Program-made: the position numbers and the translations under genes | Source: LMUY01 sp965199105 | GTDB lineage: Bacteria > Pseudomonadota > Alphaproteobacteria > Acetobacterales > Acetobacteraceae | Assembly: GCA_965199105.1 (NCBI GenBank) | Contig: CBDAQO010000002.1 | Coordinates: 1,488,001-1,552,000 of the forward strand | Reading direction: 5' to 3' | DNA length: 64,000 nucleotides | Part shown: positions 43,309 through 52,795 of the stretch, piece after piece | How the letters are laid out: every line of letters begins with the position of its first letter | How positions within the stretch are numbered: position 1 is the stretch's first letter | Notes under the pieces: generated by a model | Seen by the model: only the letters and a program-made list of their open reading frames with translations | Told to the model about the DNA's origin: nothing | Database searches by the model: none

Positions 43309-44402
43309 GCTGGCACGCGGGCGTGGTGCAGCACGAGGTCGGCCAAGCGCGCGGCGGCGTCCGGGTGGGCGATGGCGCGGGCCGCCGCACCGGCCTGGCG
43401 CAACGCCGCCGGGTCGGCCAACAGCGCGGTGAGTCGCGCGGTGAGCGCTGCCGGGGTGAAGTCGGGTTGGCGCAGCAGCGTGGCGGCGCCGGCGTCCACC
43501 AGGGCTTGCGCGTTGGCGCCCTGCTCATCGTTCACCGCAATCGGCAGCGGCACCAGGATGGCGGCGGTGCCGGCGGCGGCGAGTTCGGCCACCGTCGAGC
43601 CGCCGGCGCGGCCGATGACCAGCGTGGCGGCGCCGAGCCGGGCCGGTATGTCGGTGAAGAAGGTGGACAGCTCGGCCGCAATTCCCGCCGCGGCATAGGC
43701 CTGTCCTACGCGCGCGATGTCCTCGGCGCGGCATTGCTGGGTGATGGCGAGGCGATCGCGCAGCGCATCAGGCAGGCTGGCCACGGCGGCAGGAACGACG
43801 TCGCTGAACACGCGCGCGCCGAGCGAGCCACCGAGCACCAGGAGCTTCAAGCGATCGTCCGTGCGGTCGGCCAGTGCGGCAAAGCCGGGTCGCACCGGGT
43901 TGCCGGTGACGACGGTGGCGACGCCAGCGGGCACCCGCGCCACCTGCTCGAAGCTCAGCGCGACGGCGGTGGCGAAGCGCGCCATGCCGCGGTTGGCGGT
44001 GCCGAGCACCGCGTTCTGGTCGTGCAGGATCACGGGCGGACGGCGGCCCAGCAGGCGGCTGCCGAGCACCGGCGCCACCACCGGGTAGCCGCCGAATCCG
44101 ACCAGCGCCACCGGTTGCAACCCGGCCAAGGCGTTGCGCGCCTGCAGCGTGCCCACCGCCAGCGCGCATATAGCGGCCGCTTGCCGGCGCAGCCCCCGCC
44201 CAGCGATGCCTGCGCCGCGCAACACGACCACTTCGCGCGCAGCCAGGCTTGCCGGCAGTTTGGCTGCGGCGCGGGTGTCGGTCATGAGGACCACCCTATG
44301 GCCGCGCGACACCAGTTCGGCGGCCAGCGCCTCGGCGGGGAAGAAGTGGCCGCCGGTGCCGCCCGCTGCGATCACGATGGGGCGCACTGCCGGGCCTCTC
44401 AT
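43305..44402 (-). CDS. murG: Lipid II synthase MurG (UDP-GlcNAc transferase)
   Basis: 365 residues, GT28 family. IAAGGTGGHFFPAEALAAEL at the N-terminus, LHDQNAVLGTANR, VTGNPVR and the donor-binding VIGRAGGSTVAELAAAG near 275. It transfers GlcNAc onto lipid I at the inner face of the membrane. ATG 44402 overlaps the ftsW stop (ATGA). Confidence 0.97.
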   Translation of the reverse strand: MRGPAVRPIVIAAGGTGGHFFPAEALAAELVSRGHRVVLMTDTRAAAKLPASLAAREVVVLRGAGIAGRGLRRQAAAICALAVGTLQARNALAGLQPVALVGFGGYPVVAPVLGSRLLGRRPPVILHDQNAVLGTANRGMARFATAVALSFEQVARVPAGVATVVTGNPVRPGFAALADRTDDRLKLLVLGGSLGARVFSDVVPAAVASLPDALRDRLAITQQCRAEDIARVGQAYAAAGIAAELSTFFTDIPARLGAATLVIGRAGGSTVAELAAAGTAAILVPLPIAVNDEQGANAQALVDAGAATLLRQPDFTPAALTARLTALLADPAALRQAGAAARAIAHPDAAARLADLVLHHARVPA

Positions 44403-45520
44403 AGCGCGTCGTCGCGGAAGCGGCGGCGGGTCAGCGCCAGCAGCATGCCCATGCCGAGCGCCACGGCGAGCACGGAGGAGCCGCCGTAGCTCACGAACGG
44501 CAGCGTCATGCCCTTGGTCGGGATCAGGTGCAGCGAGCTGGCCATGTTCACGAACGCCTGCAGGCCGAAGCTCGTCACCAGCCCGGCGGAGGCGAGGATG
44601 ATGAACTCGTCGTGCTCGGCCAGCATGCGTGCCAGCCCGCGCATCACGATCAGCGCGAACACGCCGAGCACGGCCAGGCACACGATCATGCCGAACTCCT
44701 CGCCCATTACGGCGAACACGAAGTCGGCATGCGCGTCGGGCAGCAGGTCCTTCACGCGGCCTTCGCCGGGGCCGCGCCCGAGCAGCCCGCCATTGCCAAA
44801 CGCCTCGAGCGCCATGTTCACCTGGTAGCTGTCGCCCGACGCCGGGTTGAGGAAGCGCGCCACCCGGCTGTGCACGTGGGGGAACAGCGCGTAGGCGCCG
44901 ACGCCCGCGGCCACCATCACGCCGGCGCTGACCGCGACGAAGAACATGTTCATCCCCGCCACGAACATCTGGGCGAAGAACACCGAGCTCACCACCACCA
45001 GCATGCCAATATCGGGCTGGCTCTTCAGCAGCATCAGGATGAGCCCGAACAGCGCGAACGCGATCAGCCGCCCGGGGAAGGCGCGGGTACGGCGGGCTTC
45101 GGCGATCAGCCAGGCAGCCACCACGGCGAAGCACGGCTTAAGGAACTCCGACGGCTGCAGCGACAGGCCGGGCAGCGCGATCCAGCGCCGCGCGCCCTTA
45201 ATCTCCACCCCTGCCACCAGCGTTAGCGCGGTCAACGCCAGCGCCACCACGCAGCCGGCGATGGCCAGCCGCCGGATGCCCCGCGGCGACAGCAGCGACA
45301 CGCCCACCACCACGCCGGCGGCGAGCACGAGGAACACCACCTGCTTGAGGATGAAGCTGTCGCGGCTGACATGGATGCGGTCGGCCACCGAGGGGCTCGC
45401 CGCCAGCATCATCACGTAGCCAAACCCGATCAGCACGGCGATGGCGAGCAGCGTCACCCGGTCCACCGTCCACCACCAGCGGCCGAGCACCGAGTTGTCG
45501 GCGCGGGAGAGCGTGGCCAT
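44399..45520 (-). CDS. ftsW: Peptidoglycan polymerase FtsW
   Basis: 373 residues, SEDS family, about ten membrane helices. Family hallmarks include the SLQPSEFLKP loop, KSQPDIGMLVVVSSVF, and FVSYGGSSVLAVALGMGMLLAL near the C-terminus. Polymerises glycan strands at the division site with FtsI. ATG 45520 shares one base with the murD stop (TGATG). Confidence 0.96.
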   Translation of the reverse strand: MATLSRADNSVLGRWWWTVDRVTLLAIAVLIGFGYVMMLAASPSVADRIHVSRDSFILKQVVFLVLAAGVVVGVSLLSPRGIRRLAIAGCVVALALTALTLVAGVEIKGARRWIALPGLSLQPSEFLKPCFAVVAAWLIAEARRTRAFPGRLIAFALFGLILMLLKSQPDIGMLVVVSSVFFAQMFVAGMNMFFVAVSAGVMVAAGVGAYALFPHVHSRVARFLNPASGDSYQVNMALEAFGNGGLLGRGPGEGRVKDLLPDAHADFVFAVMGEEFGMIVCLAVLGVFALIVMRGLARMLAEHDEFIILASAGLVTSFGLQAFVNMASSLHLIPTKGMTLPFVSYGGSSVLAVALGMGMLLALTRRRFRDDAL

Positions 45521-46896
45521 CAGCGCGCCTCCTGCATCGCACGCACCAGTTCGGCGAAGCGGCGGCCGCGCGCCTCGAACCCGCTGAACTGGTCGAACGA
45601 GGCGCAGGCGGGGGACAGCAGCACCACCTCGGCCCCGGTTCGGGCGGCGGCGGCGCGGGCGGCGGGCACCGCGCGCTCCAGCGTGGCCACGATCTCGTAA
45701 GGCACCGTGCCCAGTTGCGCGGCCAGCGCGTCGGCGTCCTGCCCGATCAGTAGCGCCTGGGTGATGCGCGGGAAGAACGGCGCCAGCGAGGCCACCCCGC
45801 CGGCCTTGCTGACCCCCCCGGCGATCCAGACGATGCGGCTGTAGCAGGCCAGCGCGCAGGCGGCGGCGTCAGCGTTGGTGGCCTTGCTGTCGTCCACGTA
45901 GGCCACGCCATTCATCGTGGCCACGCGCTGCTGGCGATGCGGCAGGCCGGCGAAACTGGTGAGCGCGTCGGCCAGCAGCGCGCGGTCCACGCCGAAATGC
46001 AGCGCCACGGCGGCGGCGGCGGCGGCGTTCTGCGCGTTATGGGCGCCGGGCAGGGTGGGCGCGTCGGCCATGGCCAGGATGGCGCCCTTGGCGTCCTGCA
46101 CCACGCCCGCGTCGCACCACACGTCGGCGCGGCGCTCGCCCGAAACGGTGATGGCGCCCACGTCGGCAGCCACCGCGCGGCTCATCGCGTCGTCTACGCC
46201 CACCACCGCCAGGTCGCCCACCGTCTGGCGGTCGAAGATGGCCCGCTTCGCCGCAGCGTAGCCGGCCATGTCGCCATGGCGGTCGAGATGGTCGGGGCTG
46301 AGGTTGAGCATGACTGCGGCATCGAACCGTAGCGAGCCGAGTCGCTCCAACATGTAGGAGGACATTTCCAAAACGTACAATCCGTTGTGGTCAAGGAGCG
46401 GCAAGGCCAGCGCCGCCGGGCCCAAATTTCCCCCGGTGGCGACCGTGCGGCCGGCTTCGGCGAAGATGTGGCCGAGCAGCGCCGTGGTGGTGGACTTGCC
46501 GTTGGTGCCGGTGACGCCGACGAAGCGGGCGCGCGACCCGGCGGCCCGCACCGCTTGATACAGCATCTCGGCGTCGGTCCAGATCGGCACCCCGGCCGCC
46601 AACGCTGCCACCGCCGCTGGATGGGGCGCCGGCAAGCGGTGCGGGATGCCGGGCGAGAGGATCAGCGCGTCGAAGCTGCGGATGGCGGGGGTGGGGTCGG
46701 CCATCGTGATGGTCGTGGCCAATCCCTCACCCAACCCCCTCTCGGAGGGAGAGGGTTCGCGAGAAAGCGTGTCGTCCCAGGCGGTCACCTCGGCGCCCAT
46801 CGCGGCGAGCGCGCGGGCGGCGGGCAGGCCGTTCCGGCCCAGGCCCAACACGGCGTAGCGGCGGCCGGCGAACAGGGTGGCGGGCCAGGCGCTCAT
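45520..46896 (-). CDS. murD: UDP-N-acetylmuramoylalanine-D-glutamate ligase MurD, with in-frame repeat insertion
   Basis: 458 residues. Domain 1 opens YAVLGLGRNGLPAARALAAMG; ATP motif GVTGTNGKSTTTALLGHIF near 128; LSPDHLDRHGDM and the DDSKATNADA motif near 320. MurD adds D-Glu to UDP-MurNAc-L-Ala. Unusually, residues about 44-58 (LSREPSPSERGLGEG) are encoded by a dispersed GC-rich palindrome (46724-46755) that has landed in frame after the second beta strand. The rest of the enzyme is intact, so it is presumably functional. ATG 46896 overlaps the mraY stop. Confidence 0.96.
   Translation of the reverse strand: MSAWPATLFAGRRYAVLGLGRNGLPAARALAAMGAEVTAWDDTLSREPSPSERGLGEGLATTITMADPTPAIRSFDALILSPGIPHRLPAPHPAAVAALAAGVPIWTDAEMLYQAVRAAGSRARFVGVTGTNGKSTTTALLGHIFAEAGRTVATGGNLGPAALALPLLDHNGLYVLEMSSYMLERLGSLRFDAAVMLNLSPDHLDRHGDMAGYAAAKRAIFDRQTVGDLAVVGVDDAMSRAVAADVGAITVSGERRADVWCDAGVVQDAKGAILAMADAPTLPGAHNAQNAAAAAAVALHFGVDRALLADALTSFAGLPHRQQRVATMNGVAYVDDSKATNADAAACALACYSRIVWIAGGVSKAGGVASLAPFFPRITQALLIGQDADALAAQLGTVPYEIVATLERAVPAARAAAARTGAEVVLLSPACASFDQFSGFEARGRRFAELVRAMQEAR
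46724..46760. repeat. GC-rich REP-like palindrome, copy 3, inside murD
   Basis: CCCTCACCCAA (46724-46734) then arms CCCTCTC (46737-46743) and GAGAGGG (46749-46755). It matches copy 1 (19788-19819) over nearly its full length, including the CCCTCACCCAACCC lead. It is read in frame as part of MurD residues about 45-58. Confidence 0.8.
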
Positions 46897-47981
46897 CGGA
46901 TCTTCAGCGTCGCCAGGCCGACCAGGGCCAGGATCATGGAGATGATCCAGAACCGGATCACGATGGTCGGCTCCGCCCAGCCCTTCTTCTCGAAATGGTG
47001 GTGCAGCGGCGCCATCAGGAACACGCGGCGCCCGGTGCGCTTGAACCAGAACACCTGAACGATCACCGAGGCGGTCTCGACCACGAACAGGCCGCCCACG
47101 ATCGCCAGCACAATCTCATGCTTGGTCGCCACCGCAACGGCGCCCAACGCCCCGCCCAAGGCCAGGCTGCCGGTGTCGCCCATGAACACGGCAGCGGGCG
47201 GCGCGTTGAACCACAGGAAGCCCAAGCCAGCGCCGATCAGCGCGGCCAGGAACACCATCAGCTCGCCAGTGCCAGGCACTGGGTTGAGCTGCAGGTAGTC
47301 GGCAAACACCCGGTTGCCCACCAGGTAGGCGATCAGCGCGAACACGGCGCAGGCGATGATGGTGGGAACGATGGCCAGCCCATCCAGCCCGTCGGTCAGG
47401 TTCACCGCGTTCGAGGCGCCGAGCATCACCACCATGCCCACCAGCGGGAAGGCATAGCCGAACGGGATCAGCACTTCCTTGAACACCGGAACGGTGAGCC
47501 CGGTGCCGAGCGGGCCGCGGGTGAGCCACGCCATCCAGGCGGCCGCGACCAGCCCCACCAGCACCTGCGCCACCAGCTTGCCTCGCGCCGAGACGCCCCG
47601 CGTGTTGCGGCGGGAGAGCTTGAGGAAGTCGTCCACGAAGCCGATCGCGCCGTAGCCGTAGGTGACGAACACCGTGGCCCACACGTAGCCGTTGGCGAGG
47701 TTGCCCCAGAGCAGTACCGAGCTGCCCATCGCCAGCAGCATCAGCACGCCGCCCATCGTCGGTGTGCCCTTCTTCTCCACCAGGTGGCGCTCCGGGCCGT
47801 CCAGGCGGATCGGCTGCCCGCCGCGCTGCACCGAACGGAGCCAGCGGATCACCACCGGGCCCAGCATAAAGGCGATGATGAGCGAGGTGAGGCAGGCCGC
47901 CCCGGCGCGGAAGGTGATGTAGCGGAACAGGTTGAACAGCGCGAACTGTTCGGCGTAGGGCCGGGCGAGCAGGAGCAGCAT
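46893..47981 (-). CDS. mraY: Phospho-N-acetylmuramoyl-pentapeptide transferase MraY
   Basis: 362 residues, about ten membrane helices. KKGTPTMGGVLML, YGAIGFVDDFLKLSRRNTRG (catalytic Asp pair), NAVNLTDGLDGLA and MGDTGSLALGGALG are diagnostic. Makes lipid I from UDP-MurNAc-pentapeptide. ATG 47981 shares a base with the murF stop. Confidence 0.97.
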   Translation of the reverse strand: MLLLLARPYAEQFALFNLFRYITFRAGAACLTSLIIAFMLGPVVIRWLRSVQRGGQPIRLDGPERHLVEKKGTPTMGGVLMLLAMGSSVLLWGNLANGYVWATVFVTYGYGAIGFVDDFLKLSRRNTRGVSARGKLVAQVLVGLVAAAWMAWLTRGPLGTGLTVPVFKEVLIPFGYAFPLVGMVVMLGASNAVNLTDGLDGLAIVPTIIACAVFALIAYLVGNRVFADYLQLNPVPGTGELMVFLAALIGAGLGFLWFNAPPAAVFMGDTGSLALGGALGAVAVATKHEIVLAIVGGLFVVETASVIVQVFWFKRTGRRVFLMAPLHHHFEKKGWAEPTIVIRFWIISMILALVGLATLKIR

Positions 47982-49288
47982 CAGCCCACCGCCTCGATCG
48001 CGCGCAACACGGCGCCCATCCGGCTGCCCAGGCTGCCCTTGACCAGCACGGCGTCCCCGGTGCCGACCCCGGCTGCCACCAGCGGGGCGAGCGTGGCGCT
48101 GTCCGGGGCATGGGCGCCGCGCAGGGTAGCGGGAACGGCGTCGAACAGCAGGCGCATCAGCGGGCCGCAGGTGAACAGCAGGTCCGCCGCGTCCGCCACC
48201 GCGCGGGCGAGGCCGGCGTGTTCGGCCGGGCCGTGGCTGCCGAGTTCCAGCATGTCCCCCAGCACGGCCACGTGGCGGCCGGGCAACTCCCGCAGCACCG
48301 CCAGCGCCGCGCGCACCGAGGCGCCGTTGGCGTTGTAGCTCTCGTCCAGCAGGGTGATGCCGTTGGGCAGCACGCGGCGCAGGCCACGGCCGGCGAGCGG
48401 GCGGAAGGCGCTCATCCCCGCCGCGTCCTGCACGCCGATGGCGTTGGCGGCGGTGAGTGCGGCGAGCGCGTTCAGCACCATGTGCTGGCCCGGCGCGTTC
48501 ACCCGGAACTGCACCGTGCGGCCCTCGATCTGCGCCGTCACGTCGGTGCCGTCCGGGTCCGCCGCCTGGCTCACCACCTGCGCCATGCCAAACGTGTCGG
48601 TGCGGGCGGCGCGCACGGCGAGGCGGCTGAGGGACGGCGTGTCGGCCGGGACCACCGCCACGCCCCCGGGCGGCAACCCCTCGCCGATGGCGGATTTTTC
48701 GTCGGCGATGGCCTCGATGCTGCCGAAATGGCCGATATGGGCCGCCGCCACCGCGGTGATGACCGCCACGTCCGGCCGCACCAGCTTGGACAAGGGGGCG
48801 ATTTCACCGGGGTGGTTGGTGCCGATCTCGGCCACCAGGAACCGCGCTCCCAGCGGCAACCGCGCCAGGGTGAGCGGCACGCCCCAGTGGTTGTTGTAGG
48901 AGGCCTGCGCCGCATGGGTCGGCCCGGCGGTGCCGAGCACGGCGCGCAGCATCTCCTTGGTGGTGGTCTTGCCGACGCTGCCGGTGACGGCGACGGTGCG
49001 GCCGCTGAACCGGGCGCGGGCGTAGCGGCCGAGCTGCCATAGCGCGTCCAGCGTGTCGTGCACCAGCAGCGTGGCGCCGGGCAGGTCGCGCTGCACCACG
49101 GCTCCGGCAGCGCCCCGGGCCAGCGCCTCGGCCACGTGGTCGTGCCCGTCGCCATGCTCGCCGCGCAGGGCGACGAACAGGTCCCCAGGCTGCAGCGTGC
49201 GGGTGTCGATCGAGACGCCGGTGGCGGCAAACAGGCTGCGCATGGCGCCCCCGGTGGCGCCCATCAGGTCGTCGGCGGTCCACATCAT
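47981..49288 (-). CDS. murF: UDP-MurNAc-tripeptide-D-alanyl-D-alanine ligase MurF
   Basis: 435 residues. ATP motif VTGSVGKTTTKEMLRAVLG, EIGTNHPGEIAPLSKL and LLDESYNANGASVRAAL identify MurF. It adds D-Ala-D-Ala to the stem. ATG 49288 overlaps the murE stop (ATGATG; 49285 is an alternative). Confidence 0.96.
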   Translation of the reverse strand: MMWTADDLMGATGGAMRSLFAATGVSIDTRTLQPGDLFVALRGEHGDGHDHVAEALARGAAGAVVQRDLPGATLLVHDTLDALWQLGRYARARFSGRTVAVTGSVGKTTTKEMLRAVLGTAGPTHAAQASYNNHWGVPLTLARLPLGARFLVAEIGTNHPGEIAPLSKLVRPDVAVITAVAAAHIGHFGSIEAIADEKSAIGEGLPPGGVAVVPADTPSLSRLAVRAARTDTFGMAQVVSQAADPDGTDVTAQIEGRTVQFRVNAPGQHMVLNALAALTAANAIGVQDAAGMSAFRPLAGRGLRRVLPNGITLLDESYNANGASVRAALAVLRELPGRHVAVLGDMLELGSHGPAEHAGLARAVADAADLLFTCGPLMRLLFDAVPATLRGAHAPDSATLAPLVAAGVGTGDAVLVKGSLGSRMGAVLRAIEAVG

Positions 49289-50745
49289 GGCGCGGCCCGG
49301 GTGGCGGCGAGGCGGCGGACGGTGGCCACGTCGTCGAACGGCAGGGTGACGCCCGCGATGGTCTGGCCGCTCTCATGCCCCTTGCCGGCGATGGCGAGCA
49401 CGTCGCCGGGCCGCAGCAGGTCGAGGCCAGCGGCGATGGCGGCAGCGCGGTCGCCGACCTCGAGCGCGCCCGGGCAGGCGGCCCGGATGGCGGCGCGGAT
49501 GGCGCCCGGCGGCTCCGAGCGCGGGTTGTCGTCGGTGACGATGGCGCTGTCGGCGAGGCGGTGCGCGGCCGCCCCCATCAGCGGGCGCTTGCCGGGATCG
49601 CGATCCCCGCCGGCGCCGAACACCAGGTGCAGCCGGCCTGCGGTGTGGGGGCGCAAGGCCAACAGCAGGCGCTCGAGCGCGTCCGGCGTGTGGGCGTAGT
49701 CCACGTAGATTGCGGCGCCGTTGGGCAGGGTGGCGGCGAGCTCCATGCGTCCGCGCACGCCGGCCAGGGTGGGTAGGCGCTGCCAGGCCGCCGGGTCGAC
49801 AGTGGCCATGGCGAGGGCGGCGGCGAGCAGGGCGTTGTCGGCCTGGAAGCGGCCCGGCAGTGGCAGGTCCAGCGCGTGCCGGGCGCCCGCGATCACCACC
49901 TCGAGGTGCTGGCCGCCCGGGTGGGGCACCGCCCGCAGCAGCCGGATGCTGTCGCCCGCCTCGCCAACCCAGCCGAGCTTCAGGCCGCGCTCACTGGCGA
50001 TGGCGCGCAGGCCGCTGGCGGTGGCCGGGTCGAGCCCAGTGGCGGCCACGACCGGCGCCCCGCGCGGCAGCAGCTCGGCAAACAGGCGCAGCTTGGCGGC
50101 GCGATAGGCGTCCATCGTGCCGTGGTAGTCGAGGTGGTCGCGCGTGAGATTGGTGAACCCCGCGGCCGCCAGGCGCACGCCATCCAGCCGGAACTGGTCC
50201 AGCCCGTGGGAGGAGGCTTCGAGCGCGGCAAAACCCACGCCCTCCCGCGCCAGGCCGGCCAGGGTCTGCGCCAGCGTCACCGGGTCGGGCGTGGTGAGGC
50301 CGGAGCCGCCGGGATGGCCGGGGGCGACCACGCCCAGCGTGCCCAGGCTGGCGGCGGGGCGCAGCGGCTGGACCAGTTGGCGCAGGAAGTCGGCCGTGCT
50401 GGTCTTGCCGTTGGTGCCGGTGACGGCCACCATTGTCGCGGGCTGCCGGCCGGCCTGCGCCGCGGCCATGCGGGCCAGCGCGCGGCGCGGCTCGGGGTGC
50501 TGGATCAGCGGCCGCGGCGGCACGCCGACCGGCCAGTCGGTGCCTTCCGGCGCAAGCACCGCCGCGGCACCCCGCGCCACCGCGTCGGCGATGAAGCGGC
50601 GCCCGTCATGGCTTGCGCCGGGCAGGGCGGCGAACAGGAAGCCGGGGACCACGGCGCGGCTGTCGGCAGTCAGCCCGGTAATCGGGATCGGCGGCAGCCC
50701 TGCGGCCACCATGTCGGCTGCGCGCACCATGTCAGTGAGCAGCAA
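49285..50745 (-). CDS. murE: UDP-MurNAc-tripeptide synthetase MurE (meso-DAP adding)
   Basis: 486 residues. VTGTNGKTSTADFL ATP loop, EASSHGLDQFRLDG, NLTRDHLDYHGTMDAY, and the DDNPRSEPP motif whose DNPR marks meso-diaminopimelate specificity, as expected for a Gram-negative. The start is uncertain: TTG 50745 gives LLLTDMVRAADMV and overlaps ftsI by 14 bases; ATG 50730 is the alternative. Neither has a strong ribosome site. Confidence 0.95.
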   Translation of the reverse strand: MLLTDMVRAADMVAAGLPPIPITGLTADSRAVVPGFLFAALPGASHDGRRFIADAVARGAAAVLAPEGTDWPVGVPPRPLIQHPEPRRALARMAAAQAGRQPATMVAVTGTNGKTSTADFLRQLVQPLRPAASLGTLGVVAPGHPGGSGLTTPDPVTLAQTLAGLAREGVGFAALEASSHGLDQFRLDGVRLAAAGFTNLTRDHLDYHGTMDAYRAAKLRLFAELLPRGAPVVAATGLDPATASGLRAIASERGLKLGWVGEAGDSIRLLRAVPHPGGQHLEVVIAGARHALDLPLPGRFQADNALLAAALAMATVDPAAWQRLPTLAGVRGRMELAATLPNGAAIYVDYAHTPDALERLLLALRPHTAGRLHLVFGAGGDRDPGKRPLMGAAAHRLADSAIVTDDNPRSEPPGAIRAAIRAACPGALEVGDRAAAIAAGLDLLRPGDVLAIAGKGHESGQTIAGVTLPFDDVATVRRLAATRAAP

Positions 50746-52795
50746 GCTGGGTGCGCTGGGCCGGCGGCTCGGCCTCGGTCTCGTGGCGCACCGCGGTGGG
50801 CGACCAGCGGACCGGCAGCGTGCGACCCGGCGCCGGCAGCGGGCTTCCCGTGGCCACCGGCGGCGGCTCGGCCGACACCACCGGTGCCGACTCCGCCGGC
50901 GTCACGGCAGGTGCCACTGGGGCCGGCTCGGTCGGCGGCACGAAGTTCAGCGGCCCCGCCCAGTGCGACACGTAGCCGTGCGGCGGCTGCAGCGGGATGG
51001 ACAGCTCGGCCTGGATCTGCGGCAGGTCCTGCAAATCCGGCAACAATCCCAGCATCGGGGCAATCTTGGCGATCACCCGCCCGGCGGCCGGCGCACTGAC
51101 CGCCCCGGCCGTCGAGTAGCCGCCGGTGCTCTTGTTGCCATGCGGCTCGTCCAGCATGAAGTAGACCGCGTAGCGCGGCGCGTTCATCGGGAACACGCTC
51201 ATGAACGCGCTGACGTTGGCGTGCTTGCGGTAGGTGTGGCCGCCGACCTTCTCCGCCGTGCCGGTCTTGCCGCCCACGAAGTAGCCAGGGATGTCGGCGG
51301 GCTTGCCGTAGCCGTCGGTCACCACCAAGCGCATCAGCTTGCGGATGGTGTCGCTGGTCTGCTGCTGCATCACCCGCAGGCCGGCGCGGGGCGGGCCGTT
51401 CGGGTCCACCGCCAGCAGGGTGGGGGTGAGCTTCACGCCGCCATTGGCCAGCGTGGCCGTGCCGCGCACCACGTGCAGCGGGCTGACCGCGATGCCGTGG
51501 CCGAAGCCCACCGTGAGGTTGGTCGCCGCCCCCCAGTTGGCCTCGCTCGGGATGATCGGCCGGCCGGCTTCGGGCAGTTCCACGCCGACCCGGTCGAACA
51601 TACCCATGGTGCGCAGCCAGGCACGCTGCCGCTCGCTGCCCACTTCCTGCGCGATGTGCGCGGCGCCGAGGTTGGAGGAGAACGCCAGCACCTCGGGCAG
51701 GTACAGGAAGCGGTGCTTGCCCTCGAAGTCGGTGATGGTGAAGCGCCCGATATGGATGTCGTGCGCGGCGTCGAACTGGTTCCAGAGCTGGGCCACGCCG
51801 TCGTCCAGCGCCATGCTGGCGGTCTGCAGCTTGAAGGTGCTGCCTGGCTCGTACATGCCGGTCACCGCACGGTTGAAGCGCTCCTCCGGCGGCGCCTCGG
51901 CGGCCTGGTTGGCGTCGTAGTCGGGCAGGCTCACCATGGCGATGATCTCGCCGCTGCGCACGTCCATCACGATGCCGCAGCCACCGATGGCGGTGAACTC
52001 CTCCATCGACTTGGCCAGCTCGTCGCGCAGCACCGCTTCCACCCGCACGTCGATGGACAGGCGCAGCGGCGTCGGGTCGGTGCGCAGCCGCTCGTCGAAG
52101 TAGCGCTCCACCCCGGCGATGCCGCGGTCGTCCACGTCCACCCCCCCCAGCACCTGGGCCGCCACCCGGCCGAGCGGGTAGCGGCGCTTCTCCCCGGGTT
52201 GGAAATACAGCCCGGGGATGCCCAGCGTGTTGATCGCCAACTGCTCGTGCGGGGTGAGCTGGCGGGCCAGGTAGACGAACTGCTTGTTTTCGGTCAGCCG
52301 GGCGCGGATGGCCGCCTCGTCCAGCCGCGGCAGCACGCCGACCAGCTTGTGGGCCGCATCCGCCGGGTCGATCATTTCCTTGGGGTCGGCGTAGAGCCCG
52401 GCGGTCGGCAGCGACACCGCCAGCAGGGTGCCGTTGCGGTCGGTGATGCTGGCGCGGGCGTGGTGCGCGGCCGGGGTCGGCGGGTTGCTGCCGTCCGCGC
52501 CGGTGCGGGGCGGGTCGTCCGGGCTCGGCACGTGCACCACTTCGGCCTGCAGCTTGGGCAGCACCGGGAAGATGACGGTGGCGGTGGCGAGCTTGGCCAC
52601 CACCGCGCCGAACAGCAGCATGAAGCCGGCCGCGGTCAGCAGCAGCCGCCCGCGCGTCTTCTCCAAGGCGTTGCGCCGCAGCAGGTCGGGCGTGGTGACG
52701 CGCACGTTTTCCATCCGCGGCGTGGCGCCCATACGTGGGGTGCCACGGCGGGCGGAGGGCGGCGGCGGCGCGTCGGGGGACGGCGGCTCGTTCAT
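50732..52795 (-). CDS. ftsI: Peptidoglycan D,D-transpeptidase FtsI (PBP3)
   Basis: 687 residues, class B penicillin-binding protein. One membrane helix (RLLLTAAGFMLLFGAVVAKL, about 50-70), the N-terminal pedestal starting ITDRNGTLLAVSL, then the transpeptidase with Ser319 in EPGSTFK, SSN near 378 and Lys510 in GGKTGTAEK. It has a Pro/Ala-rich extension of about 75 residues after the catalytic domain and a Pro-rich cytoplasmic head. Cross-links septal peptidoglycan with FtsW. Confidence 0.96.
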   Translation of the reverse strand: MNEPPSPDAPPPPSARRGTPRMGATPRMENVRVTTPDLLRRNALEKTRGRLLLTAAGFMLLFGAVVAKLATATVIFPVLPKLQAEVVHVPSPDDPPRTGADGSNPPTPAAHHARASITDRNGTLLAVSLPTAGLYADPKEMIDPADAAHKLVGVLPRLDEAAIRARLTENKQFVYLARQLTPHEQLAINTLGIPGLYFQPGEKRRYPLGRVAAQVLGGVDVDDRGIAGVERYFDERLRTDPTPLRLSIDVRVEAVLRDELAKSMEEFTAIGGCGIVMDVRSGEIIAMVSLPDYDANQAAEAPPEERFNRAVTGMYEPGSTFKLQTASMALDDGVAQLWNQFDAAHDIHIGRFTITDFEGKHRFLYLPEVLAFSSNLGAAHIAQEVGSERQRAWLRTMGMFDRVGVELPEAGRPIIPSEANWGAATNLTVGFGHGIAVSPLHVVRGTATLANGGVKLTPTLLAVDPNGPPRAGLRVMQQQTSDTIRKLMRLVVTDGYGKPADIPGYFVGGKTGTAEKVGGHTYRKHANVSAFMSVFPMNAPRYAVYFMLDEPHGNKSTGGYSTAGAVSAPAAGRVIAKIAPMLGLLPDLQDLPQIQAELSIPLQPPHGYVSHWAGPLNFVPPTEPAPVAPAVTPAESAPVVSAEPPPVATGSPLPAPGRTLPVRWSPTAVRHETEAEPPAQRTQLAAH

